DNA from: Sandaracinobacteroides sp039808025
GTDB lineage: Bacteria > Pseudomonadota > Alphaproteobacteria > Sphingomonadales > Sphingomonadaceae
Direction: 5' to 3'
Assembly: GCA_039808025.1 (NCBI GenBank)
Contig: JBDHSK010000003.1
Span: 186,001-250,000, forward strand
Length of the DNA: 64,000 bases
Part shown: piece after piece, positions 18,490-28,410 of the stretch
Layout: the number at the start of each line of letters is the position of its first letter
Numbering within the stretch: position 1 is the first letter of the stretch
Position numbers and translations under genes: made by a program
Notes under the pieces: model-generated
What the model saw: only the letters and a program-made list of their open reading frames with translations
What the model was told of the DNA's origin: nothing
Databases searched by the model: none

Positions 18490-21400
18490 GTGGCAAAAAG
18501 CACGCGCCAATATGTGTTTGAGGGGATGGAACTGCTGCCGGCGGCGCTGATTCCGTTCGTCGAAAAGCGGCTGGAAACCTCGCTCAAGGGGCATTGGCAA
18601 ATCCAGGTCATCGAGAAGCTGCCGAGCCTGCGGCCGAACAGTAATGGCGAGGTCGGCTGGGACCAAGCTGCGCTGTTCAATGCGATGGATCGTTTCTGGA
18701 GCGAAGCGTTCAAGGCGGTTCTCGGCCGCGCCGAACGCTCGTTGGTCAACGAACTGGGCGACGTCCGCAACAAACTCTCGCACAACGAGACCTTCACCTA
18801 CGACGATGCCGAGCGCGCGCTCGATTCTATGCGTCGTCTAATGGAGGCGATCAGCGCCGGCGAGACGGCCGAGCTCCTCGGCAAGATGCGCGATACCATC
18901 CTCCGCACGAAATTTACCGAGCTTCAGCGCAATGAGGAGCGGCGGAAAACCCAGCGCCTCGAGATCTCGGTAGAAACGGTGGCGGGGCTTCTGCCGTGGC
19001 GCGAGGTGGTCGAGCCGCACCAGGATGTCGCTACCGGCGAGTTCCAGCAGGCCGAGTTCGCGGCCGACCTCGCCAAAGTCCACTCGGGCAGCGCGCCGCC
19101 CGAGTATCGCGATCCGCGCCAGTTCTTCAGCCGTACGTATCTTACCGAAGGTTTGAGTGCGCTGCTGGTCGGGGCCGCGAAGCGGCTGTCAGGCACCGGC
19201 GGCGATCCGGTCGTCGAGCTTCAAACCAACTTTGGCGGCGGCAAGACGCACTCGATGCTGGCCCTCTATCACATGGCGGGACCGACGCCGGTCCAGGACC
19301 TGTCCGGCCTGGACCAGTTGCTCGAGAAGCAGGGGCTCAGCGTGCCGAAGGCCATCAACCGGGCCGTGCTCGTCGGCACGTCACGGGGGCCGCAGGACTT
19401 GCTCCTTGCCGAGGGCGACCGCAAGATTCGCACGACCTGGGGTGAACTTGCTTGGCAGCTCGGCGGCGCTGACGCTTACGCGATGGTGGCGGAAAACGAC
19501 GCCAGCGGCATCGCGCCGGGCTCACACCTCCTAGAGGCGCTCTTCAAGAAATACGCGCCGTGCCTGATCCTGATCGATGAATGGGTCGCTTACCTGCGGC
19601 AGATCTACAAGGTCGAGGGGCTGCCTTCGGGATCGTTCGACGCGAACCTGTCCTTCGTCCAGTCGCTAACCGAGGCGGTCAAGGCCAGCCCTGGCACACT
19701 ACTCGTCGCGTCCTTGCCGGCCTCGCAGATCGAGGTCGGTGGCGAAGGCGGTCAAGAGGCGCTTGCGCGTCTCAAGCAGACCTTCAGCCGCGTGGAATCC
19801 TCGTGGAGACCGGCTAGTCAGGAAGAGAGTTATGAGATCGTCCGGCGGCGGCTGTTCAAGGACATCCCGGGAGACAAATTCCACCACCGCGACAACACGC
19901 TGAAGCAGTTCGCCAAGCTCTACCGCGAGAACGCCAACGATTTCCCGCAAGGCTGCGCGGATGAGGATTACCGGCGCAAGCTGGAAAAGGCTTATCCGAT
20001 CCATCCCGAATTGTTCGACCAGCTCTACACAAGTTGGGGATCGCTCGAAAAATTTCAGCGCACGCGCGGCGTGCTGCGCCTGATGGCGCAGGCCATTCAC
20101 GAGCTTTGGATGAATGCCGATCCGTCGGTGATGATTATGCCCGGCAGCGTGGCGGTGAGTTCGCCGCGTGTGGAGCCGGAATTGCTCCACTATCTCGACG
20201 TGAGCTGGCAGTCGATCATCGCCGGCGATGTCGATGGCACTGCGTCGACTCCCTACAAAGTCGATCAGTCGGCGCCGAACCTGAACCGGTACTCGGCGAC
20301 CCGCCGCGTTGCTCGCGCGATTTTCATGGGAACGGCGCCCACTGCCCAGCAACAGAACACCGGCCTCGACGATAAGCAGATCAATCTCGGCGTCGTGCAG
20401 CCGGGCGAGCGCCCTGCGATCTTCGGCGATGCGCTGCGCCGGCTGACCAACCAAGCTAAATTCATGCACGCGGATCTGGGTCGGTACTGGTATTCGATGT
20501 CGGCGAGCCTCAATCGCATCGCCGCGGACAAGGCCGCGCAGATCGAGGCGGCACTTGTCGACGTGACGATCGACGCCGAACTCGGAAAATATGTGAACGG
20601 CCTCGCCGACCGCGGGCATTTCGATGCCGTGCAGGTGGCACCCGCGTCATCAGCTGAAGTTCCCGACGAGGCGGGCGGCGTGCGCGCCGTCGTGCTGGGC
20701 GTCAAATATCCCCACAACGGGCGCGATGGCTCGGATGCACTGGTCGAAGCGAAGGACATCCTCACTCAGCGGGGCAGTACGCCGCGCGTCTATCGCAACA
20801 TGCTGGTGTTCATCGCAGCGGAAGCCCGGCAACTCGACCATCTGCGGGATGCCGTTCGCGCGTCCCTGGCTTGGGGCGAAATCGTCCGCGACAAGGAGCG
20901 CCTTGAACTTCGACCGAGCGACCAGAAGCTCGCAGAGGCGAAGCTAGCCGAAGCGAGAGAAACGATGAAGACCCGCCTCAAAGAGGCGTGGTGCTATCTG
21001 CACTATCCGGCCCAGGAGAGTGCCCAGGCCGATTGGGAGTGGGTGTCGGGCAAGATTCCGGCGCAGGACGGGCTGCTGGCTCGGGCTAGCAAGAAGCTGG
21101 TGGCTGAAGAGGGCTTGCTGATAGAGTTGGGGCCGTCGCGCCTCGACCGCGATCTCCAGAAATACATCTGGAACGATAAGCCGCGACTGTCGCTCAAGGA
21201 TCTGCGGGAATATCTGAACCGCTACATCTATTTGCCGCGCCTGAAAGGGCAGGATGTGCTGGTTAAGGCGGTGCATGCGGCGATCAGCGGCATGCTGCCC
21301 GGTCCTTTCGCCTATGCCGAGCGGTGGGACGAGAAGACGGACACCTATGCGGGGCTTGCTATCGAGCGGGCGGGCAATACGCCGGTGGTCATCGACAGCG

Positions 21401-21786
21401 ACAGTGTCATCATTAAACCGGATGTCGCCGACGCACACCGTCCGGCGCCAGTACAAACCGATGCTGGCGGCACGCTAGGGGGCGCTGGCGGTGCTCTGCC
21501 GACGCCGGGCGAGCCAGTCATCGGTGGCGGACCGACCACGCCGGCGACAGAAAAGAAGCCGACGCGATTTATTGGCGCGGTGATGATCTCACCGGAGCGG
21601 CCAGCGCGGGACATCCATCAGATTGTCGAGGCGATCGTCGAGCAGCTCACAACGCTTCCGAATAGCGCCGTGAAACTTCGTTTGGAAATCGACGCTGATG
21701 TTCCATCAGGCCTAGATCGAGCAAAAGTGAGAACGTTGATTGAGAACGCGAACACCCTCGGGTTCATCGAGAAGTCAGTCGAATGA
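18490..21786 (+). CDS. DUF499 ATPase with N-terminal Swt1-like HEPN domain
   Basis: A 1098-residue protein starting at a GTG. The N-terminal about 120 residues resemble Swt1-type HEPN, with the R-x4-H ribonuclease motif RNKLSH at 93-98. DUF499 follows: ATPase Walker A NFGGGKTH near 247-254 and Walker B LILIDEWVAYL near 358. A Gly/Pro/Thr-rich linker (about 1000-1025) leads to a small C-terminal domain. DUF499 proteins occur beside DUF1156 methylases in bacterial and archaeal defence loci. HEPN suggests RNA cleavage or a decayed dimerisation module; the intact R-x4-H favours activity. It is the last gene of the operon. Confidence 0.83.
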   Translation: MAKSTRQYVFEGMELLPAALIPFVEKRLETSLKGHWQIQVIEKLPSLRPNSNGEVGWDQAALFNAMDRFWSEAFKAVLGRAERSLVNELGDVRNKLSHNETFTYDDAERALDSMRRLMEAISAGETAELLGKMRDTILRTKFTELQRNEERRKTQRLEISVETVAGLLPWREVVEPHQDVATGEFQQAEFAADLAKVHSGSAPPEYRDPRQFFSRTYLTEGLSALLVGAAKRLSGTGGDPVVELQTNFGGGKTHSMLALYHMAGPTPVQDLSGLDQLLEKQGLSVPKAINRAVLVGTSRGPQDLLLAEGDRKIRTTWGELAWQLGGADAYAMVAENDASGIAPGSHLLEALFKKYAPCLILIDEWVAYLRQIYKVEGLPSGSFDANLSFVQSLTEAVKASPGTLLVASLPASQIEVGGEGGQEALARLKQTFSRVESSWRPASQEESYEIVRRRLFKDIPGDKFHHRDNTLKQFAKLYRENANDFPQGCADEDYRRKLEKAYPIHPELFDQLYTSWGSLEKFQRTRGVLRLMAQAIHELWMNADPSVMIMPGSVAVSSPRVEPELLHYLDVSWQSIIAGDVDGTASTPYKVDQSAPNLNRYSATRRVARAIFMGTAPTAQQQNTGLDDKQINLGVVQPGERPAIFGDALRRLTNQAKFMHADLGRYWYSMSASLNRIAADKAAQIEAALVDVTIDAELGKYVNGLADRGHFDAVQVAPASSAEVPDEAGGVRAVVLGVKYPHNGRDGSDALVEAKDILTQRGSTPRVYRNMLVFIAAEARQLDHLRDAVRASLAWGEIVRDKERLELRPSDQKLAEAKLAEARETMKTRLKEAWCYLHYPAQESAQADWEWVSGKIPAQDGLLARASKKLVAEEGLLIELGPSRLDRDLQKYIWNDKPRLSLKDLREYLNRYIYLPRLKGQDVLVKAVHAAISGMLPGPFAYAERWDEKTDTYAGLAIERAGNTPVVIDSDSVIIKPDVADAHRPAPVQTDAGGTLGGAGGALPTPGEPVIGGGPTTPATEKKPTRFIGAVMISPERPARDIHQIVEAIVEQLTTLPNSAVKLRLEIDADVPSGLDRAKVRTLIENANTLGFIEKSVE

Positions 21787-21859
21787 AAGTAGAGTTACCT
21801 AATTCCTCAAACTGCAGACGGCGATTGGCCCGAATCGGAGAAGAGTCGGAGTTGCTGCG

Positions 21860-22825
21860 TTGCCCTTTGAAATTCGGCACATTCGTTATGTGATTGCCGC
21901 AGCAGATCACGGCAGCTTTCGCCGAGCAGCTGCCGCACTGGGCATACAGGAATCAGCTATCAGCCGCCGAATTCGTGATCTGGAAGATCGGCTTGGCGCC
22001 CCCTTGTTCACGCGATCGGCAGGTGGCGTCCAACTCACCCAAGCAGGCAGGCAATTCGTTCAACGCGGTCGAAAGGCACTGTCGCAAATCGGGATGGCGC
22101 GAGCGGAAGTGTCTGCGATCGGCCGTGGGGAAGATGGTGAAGTTCGTATCGGTATCTTTTCGTCGCTGGCCTCTGGCTTTCTGGCTGACCTCTTCCAAGC
22201 CTTCGGGCAGCGCCACAAAGCGGTGAAGCTGAGTTTTGCCGATGGTAATCCCGCTGAACACGTCGCCGCCGTGCGGCAGCGTCAACTCGACGTTGCGTTC
22301 TTGACTGGGCTCACGAGCTGGCCGGATTGCCAGAGCCAGCACCTTTGGACGGAACGCATCTTCGCGGTGTTGCCTTTGCATCACCCTCATGCCGACGACA
22401 TGGAAGTCACCTTCGGCGATCTGGCTGGCGAGCCCTTTATAGTCAGCGAGAGCGCGCCCGGCGAAGAAATCCACGACTATCTCGTCCAGCGTCTCGCCGA
22501 CCTCGGACACCATCCCGAGATCCAGCAGCAGGCGGTAGGACGAGATAATCTGATGCAGCTTGTGGCGCTCGGACGCGGACTCACCGTGACCAGCGAGGCC
22601 ACGACGGGCACGCAGTTTCCCGGCGTGGTGTTTCGCCCGATCGTCGGCGAGATATTGCCATTTCGCGCCGTCTGGGCGTCGCGCAATGATAATCCGGCAT
22701 TCCTGCGACTGCTCGATCTCGCGCGTTCAATGGCGCGAGTGGATCATTCTTTCGGGATCAACGGTTCCGCGAAGTCGGCAGCATTGCACGCCGGGCCTTC
22801 ACAAACTCCCTATCCGTCGCGATGA
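21860..22825 (+). CDS. LysR-family regulator at the head of the trb block
   Basis: A 321-residue LysR protein. The N-terminal winged helix reads HIRYVIAAADHGSFRRAAAA, then LGIQESAISRRIRDLE, followed by an effector-binding domain of normal size. The best start is a TTG at 21860 with GGAG 8 bases upstream; no in-frame ATG precedes the HTH. A LysR gene convergent to the DUF2274-trbI end is common in alphaproteobacterial ICEs, so it may control transfer. Its last 68 bases overlap DUF2274 on the other strand. Confidence 0.82.
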   Translation: MPFEIRHIRYVIAAADHGSFRRAAAALGIQESAISRRIRDLEDRLGAPLFTRSAGGVQLTQAGRQFVQRGRKALSQIGMARAEVSAIGRGEDGEVRIGIFSSLASGFLADLFQAFGQRHKAVKLSFADGNPAEHVAAVRQRQLDVAFLTGLTSWPDCQSQHLWTERIFAVLPLHHPHADDMEVTFGDLAGEPFIVSESAPGEEIHDYLVQRLADLGHHPEIQQQAVGRDNLMQLVALGRGLTVTSEATTGTQFPGVVFRPIVGEILPFRAVWASRNDNPAFLRLLDLARSMARVDHSFGINGSAKSAALHAGPSQTPYPSR

Positions 22826-22997
22826 AGCGCTGCAGCATTGGCACGATCAGACGAACAGGATCGCCAACAGCCTGCCCGGCGTCGCTGGCGAGGATATCTG
22901 CATAGGCAACAAGTTCACGGTGCAGACCGGCCGGCAGTTCCAGCGTGACTTTGACCGGCTTGTCGTCGGTTATGGGGCCGAGTTTCAGCTTCGCCAT
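22758..22997 (-). CDS. DUF2274 protein, last gene of the trb operon
   Basis: A 79-residue protein beginning MAKLKLGPITDDKPVKVTLE, matching the DUF2274 family that follows trbI in alphaproteobacterial conjugation operons. The ATG at 22997 is one base from the trbI stop, with GGAGG upstream; a longer frame to 23024 is rejected. The short beta strand followed by helices suggests a small DNA-binding or accessory protein, but function is not established. Confidence 0.78.
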   Translation of the reverse strand: MAKLKLGPITDDKPVKVTLELPAGLHRELVAYADILASDAGQAVGDPVRLIVPMLQRFIATDREFVKARRAMLPTSRNR

Positions 22998-22998
22998 G

Positions 22999-24251
22999 TC
23001 AGCCTCCGTAGGGTTCGAGTACAAGATCGCGCGTGACGATCACGCGGACGGGGAAGCCCGGCCGGATGGTGAGCGTTGGTGCGATATTGAGCTGGCGCTG
23101 GACGATCTGCTGGCCGGTCTGGCTGATGCTGTTCGACGCGCCGTTGCGCAGGGCGCGCACGATTTCGCTCTCGCCGCTCGACGAACCGGATTCGGCGCCG
23201 ACGCTGAGCAATGTGGACAAGGCTGCGGCCTTGAACAGTTCGCCCCAATGATAATCGACGCCATCCTCAAGCCCGGCATAACCTTCGGCGTCCGCGCCGG
23301 GCTGGCGTTCCAGCAAGATCGAGCGGCCGTTCGGGAAGATCAGCCGGTTCCAGACGAGCAGGATGCGCCGCTGCCCGAACCCCACGCCGCTGTCATACTG
23401 GCCGATGACGCGGGTGCCCTGCGGCACGAGCAGGATCTTCCCCGTCGGGCTGTCGTAGATGTTCTCCGTGACCTGCGCGGTGATCTGGCCGGGCAGATCG
23501 GAACGGATGCCGGTGATGAGCGCGGCGGAGATCACGGCGCCGGCCTGAAGCACATTCTTCGATGAGGGCGCGGTGACACGATCCGGCGAGACGGTGCGCT
23601 TGTCGGGCGTCTGGTTGAGGAAGGCGAGTTGCCGATCCTGCGCCGAGGGCGTCGCCGGCTGCGGCGCGAGGCCGAGGCTGGCGAGATCCGGTTGCGGCAA
23701 GGTCGCCGTGGGCGGTGTCGTGGCGGTGTTCCCCGGCCGCGTTTCTGTGGAAGCGAAAAGCCTCGCCGTCCGCGCCGATTCCAGTTCCTGCGCCCGGCGT
23801 TGTTCCTCCGGTGTTGGTCCGACAGGCCCCGAAGGGGTGGCAATCCCCGGCGTCGCTACGGGCTGACCGGCATTCTGTGCGTTGAGGATCGGACGGCCGA
23901 GATCGCCGGGCAGCGGTGGGCCGAGCTTGGGGACGCCGCTATAGTCCTTGGGTAGTCCGGCGAGGCCATCCGGCGTGGTGCGGTTATCGGTTGAGATCAG
24001 TTCCTGGCCTTGTTCGCCGCCATGTCGGGTCTGGAGCGCATAGATCAGCGCGCCGCCGACGCCGACGCTGGCGGCAAGACCGAGACCTGCGAGCACCTTG
24101 CGCGACAGGCGGGTGACGCGCGGCGGCTCGGGCCGCAGCCGCATCGGCGCGACCGGCTCGCCGGTCAGCGGGCGTGCATCATCTTCAGTGGGCTCGACAG
24201 GACGCCCAACCTCTGGCTCGCGCCCTTCTTCGTTTTCGGGATCGTTGTTGC

Positions 24252-24255
<4 letters not shown>
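22999..24255 (-). CDS. trbI: TrbI, VirB10-like T4SS core scaffold
   Basis: 418 residues from a GTG that overlaps the trbG stop (GTGA); the frame upstream to 24642 is only open sequence. The layout is VirB10-like: an acidic cytoplasmic tail, a membrane helix at about 53-74, a Pro/Gln-rich periplasmic stretch, then the C-terminal barrel with IGQYDSGVGFGQRR and LIFPNGRSILLE. It spans both membranes and links the ATPases to the outer-membrane pore. Confidence 0.92.
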
Positions 24256-25276
<1,021 letters not shown>

Positions 25277-25280
<4 letters not shown>

Positions 25281-25960
25281 TGTCCAAGCTCCTTCGACCA
25301 GTTGATGGCGTTGATGTAGATTCCCAGCGGGTTCTTCCGCAGCGTGTCGGCATCGCGGGGCGGCTGCACGGCGACGGTGAGGATCGCGGACCAGCGTTCG
25401 GTGCTGGCGAGCGAACCGTCCTGATAGCGGCGCTCGATCCAGGCGACGCGGAAGCTCGATGGCGAGGCGCGGATGACCGATGACACCTCGACCGCGACTT
25501 GGCTCTTGCCGACCTTGGCGAACGGATCGTTCGAGCGCGCATAGTCGTTGAGCGCCAGCGCGCCAGCCTGCGTGGTGAAGTCATAGGCGCGCAGCCAGTT
25601 CTGCCGCACGATGATGGCGTCGGCCGGAATGCCCCGGACCTGCTCGATGAACCGCGCGAGGTAGAAGGCGATCTGCGCGTCGTTCGGCTGATAGTCGGCG
25701 GTCGCGGGCGCAATCGCCTGCGACTGTCCAAGCCGATCGACCTGCACCACCCATGGCACGATCGAACCGTTCATCGACTGCCAGAACAGTCCGGCCGAGA
25801 GAGCGGCGGAGAGCGCCAGCGAGCCGAAGGCCATCAGCCGCCAGTTCTTCGCCTGTACACGGGCCGAGCCGATGCGGTCGTCCCAGACCTGGGCGGCGCG
25901 CTGATAGGGCGTCTCGGGTTCGGGGTATCTGCCGTAGTGGGTGGAAGGCCGCTTAAACAT
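25277..25960 (-). CDS. trbF: TrbF, VirB8-like inner-membrane protein
   Basis: 227 residues. A short cytoplasmic tail, one membrane helix (LMAFGSLALSAALSAGLFW, about 42-60) and a periplasmic VirB8-type NTF2-like domain with PWVVQVDRLGQ and FYLARFIEQVRGIP. It starts 2 bases after the trbL stop and overlaps trbG by ATGA. It nucleates assembly of the transfer channel in related systems. Confidence 0.92.
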
Positions 25961-25962
25961 GG

Positions 25963-27315
25963 TCAGTCGCTTTCGGAGAGGTTGACGGAAGAGCCGCCGC
26001 CATGGGCATCGCCGGATTTGACGGCGTGGGCAGCGGCCTGGACGCCATGCGTCAACTGCTGGCCGCGCTTCATGCGTTTGGCCCAGGCGGGCGGGCTGTC
26101 GGCGGACGATGGCGTGGCGGAGGCGGCGGGTGCAGATGCGGCGGAGCTGGCATCTGCCTCGGCCGCGCCCGCATCACCGGATACGGCGCGGCCACCCGCT
26201 TCAAAGCTCGCGCGCATCGAGGCGGCGGCACGCCGGAATGGGCTGGCGATGGCAGAGCCGGCTTTCGATGCGCCGGTCGATGCGACATTGCCAAGACCGG
26301 AGGCAACGCCGGATGCGCCGGACTGGCCGGCCGCGCCAAGGCTGTAGGCGGTGGACGCGCCACCCGCGAGTGTGGCCCCGCCACGGGCGGCAGCGGCAGC
26401 GCCTCCGGCAAGGGCAGCTCCACCCGATGCCACGGCGCCGACCGTCGCTGCACCCGCCGCGACCATGCCACCGGCGGCGAGACCCGTGCCGACCGCCGCG
26501 CCCGCACCAAGCTGCGGGCCGCCGGAAACGAGACCGTTGGCGATGCCGGGGCCGAAGATGCCCAAGCCCAGCAGTGCCAGGGCCGCGAGCACGATGGTCA
26601 TGGCGTCGTCGATCGAGGGCGTCGCGCCGTTGAAACCGGCGGTGAACTCGGAGAATAGGGTCGAGCCGATGCCGATGATGACGGCGAGCACCAGGACTTT
26701 GATGCCCGACGAGATTACGTTGCCGAGGACGCGCTCGGCCATGAAGGCGGATTTACCGAACAGGCCGAACGGGATCAGCACGAAGCCGGCGAGCGTCGTC
26801 AGCTTGAACTCGATCAGGGTGACGAAGAGCTGGACGGCGAGGATGAAGAAGGCGAGCAGGATCAGCGCCCAGGCGAACATCAGGCAGGCGATCTGGATGA
26901 AGTTCTCGAAGAACGAGACCCAGCCCATCAGGTCGGAAATGGAATCGAGCAGCGGCCGGGCGGCGTCGAGGCCGGTCTGCGCGACCTTGCCGGGGCGCAG
27001 GAGATCGGCGGTGGTGAACCCCGTGCCTGACGCCTTCAGCCCGAGACCGGCGAAGCTCTCGAAGACGATGCGGGCGAGGTTGTTCCAGTTGCCGATGATG
27101 TAGGCGAACACGCCGACAAACAACGTCTTCTTGACCAGCCGCGCGATGATGTCCTCATCGGCGCCCCACGACCAGAACAGCGCCGCCAGCGTCACGTCGA
27201 TGACGATCAGCGTGGTCGCGATGAACGCCACTTCGGGGCGCAGCAGGCCGAAGCCGCTGTCGATATAGCGGGTGAAGACATCCAGGAAATGGTCGATGAC
27301 GCCGGCGCCCTGCAT
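25963..27315 (-). CDS. trbL: TrbL, VirB6-like polytopic membrane protein
   Basis: 450 residues from the ATG at 27315, one base after the trbK stop; the open frame to 27471 is not used. There are five or six hydrophobic segments between about 25 and 270, then a long Ala/Gly/Ser-rich cytoplasmic tail (about 280-450). This is the usual P-type TrbL architecture, forming the inner-membrane part of the channel. Confidence 0.9.
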   Translation of the reverse strand: MQGAGVIDHFLDVFTRYIDSGFGLLRPEVAFIATTLIVIDVTLAALFWSWGADEDIIARLVKKTLFVGVFAYIIGNWNNLARIVFESFAGLGLKASGTGFTTADLLRPGKVAQTGLDAARPLLDSISDLMGWVSFFENFIQIACLMFAWALILLAFFILAVQLFVTLIEFKLTTLAGFVLIPFGLFGKSAFMAERVLGNVISSGIKVLVLAVIIGIGSTLFSEFTAGFNGATPSIDDAMTIVLAALALLGLGIFGPGIANGLVSGGPQLGAGAAVGTGLAAGGMVAAGAATVGAVASGGAALAGGAAAAARGGATLAGGASTAYSLGAAGQSGASGVASGLGNVASTGASKAGSAIASPFRRAAASMRASFEAGGRAVSGDAGAAEADASSAASAPAASATPSSADSPPAWAKRMKRGQQLTHGVQAAAHAVKSGDAHGGGSSVNLSESD

Positions 27316-27316
27316 C

Positions 27317-27637
27317 TCAGCGGCTCCCGTTCTGGTCTGGTATGGACGGGGTTGGAGCGGTCGGCTCCTGGGACGCGACCGGCGCGGGCTGGCCCAGGAA
27401 GCGGCGACGGTTTTCGGCCCAGGCGTGAAGGCAGGACGGATCGCGCCCACCGGCTTCGCCCATTGCGCCACACCGCGCGAGTTCCACGCGCAGCGGATCT
27501 CGCGCCGGTGCCGGTTGCACCTGCGCGACCGGATCGTCCGCCCGCTCGGCGGGCCGGTTTATCTCGATTGCGGTGGCGGTGATCGCCAGCGCGACGAAGA
27601 GGATGGCGCCGATACGCGCGAGGGTCTTGCCGTCCAT
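27317..27637 (-). CDS. trbK: TrbK-like putative entry-exclusion protein
   Basis: 106 residues. One N-terminal membrane helix (IGAILFVALAITATAIEI), a Pro-rich linker and two Cys in the motif RCGAMGEAGGRDPSC, a pattern typical of the alternative TrbK family found between trbJ and trbL. The ATG at 27637 is chosen over GTG 27640 because GAGGG is then spaced correctly. Predicted to block redundant conjugation into cells already carrying the element. Confidence 0.75.
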   Translation of the reverse strand: MDGKTLARIGAILFVALAITATAIEINRPAERADDPVAQVQPAPARDPLRVELARCGAMGEAGGRDPSCLHAWAENRRRFLGQPAPVASQEPTAPTPSIPDQNGSR

Positions 27638-27648
27638 CACGCCCTCGC

Positions 27649-28410
27649 TCAGTTGTTACCGTGGAACATCTGCGCGTTGCCCGGCTGGTAGCCCGATCCC
27701 GGCGTCAGGAAGCGGCGGCGCTGTTCCTGCCCCTGTGCGGCGGCGGCGGCGCGCTCGGCATCCGACAGCGCCTGCGCCCGGCCGTTGGCGGCGACGAGCG
27801 CGGTGAGGTCGGCGAGCTGCTGGGCCTGGAGCGCGAGAAGCTGGTTACCGGCCTGCGTCGCCTGAAGCGCGCCTGTCGCCGACTGGCTCGATCCGACCAG
27901 CGCCGACATCTGCGTGCGGTTGGTGTCGATATTGCCGACCACGGTGGCCTGCACACGCATCGCGTCCTGCAAGCCGCCGACCGTGTTCTGCCAACGCGAC
28001 TTCGCATCGGCGACGAGCTGTGCGTCCGACGCCGACATCGAGGCGGTCGAGTATTTCTGGCTGAAGACCTGATCGATCTTCTGGACGTCGTAGGCGATGT
28101 TTTGCGCTTGGGCGAGAAGCTGCTGGGTGCGCTGCACCGACTGCTGAAGCTGTTGCAGCGACGAGTAAGGCAGGCTCGCGAGATTGCGGGCCTGATTGAT
28201 AAGCGACTGCGCTTCGTTCTGGAGCGAGGTGATCTGGTTGGTGATCTGCTGGAGCGAGCGCGCCGCGGTCAGCACGTTCTGTGCATAGTTGGACGGATCG
28301 AACACGACCCATTGGGCGTGGGCGGGTGCGGCCAGCATCGGCGCAACGGCGACAGGGGCGATCAGCAGCGCAGCGGCGAGCCGCGCCGCACGGGTGCGGC
28401 ACAGTTTCAT
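27649..28410 (-). CDS. trbJ: TrbJ, VirB5-like pilus-associated protein
   Basis: 253 residues with a cleavable signal peptide (AAPAHA-Q about residue 32) and a long Gln/Leu-rich helical body with heptad-like repeats, as expected for TrbJ/VirB5 adhesins. Its ATG overlaps the trbE stop (ATGA). Confidence 0.9.
   Translation of the reverse strand: MKLCRTRAARLAAALLIAPVAVAPMLAAPAHAQWVVFDPSNYAQNVLTAARSLQQITNQITSLQNEAQSLINQARNLASLPYSSLQQLQQSVQRTQQLLAQAQNIAYDVQKIDQVFSQKYSTASMSASDAQLVADAKSRWQNTVGGLQDAMRVQATVVGNIDTNRTQMSALVGSSQSATGALQATQAGNQLLALQAQQLADLTALVAANGRAQALSDAERAAAAAQGQEQRRRFLTPGSGYQPGNAQMFHGNN

Noticed and set aside
10404..21786. Classical DISARM or BREX system
   Set aside because: No DrmB (DUF1998), DrmC (PLD), PglZ or BrxC-like protein is visible; only helicase, methylase and WYL features are shared.
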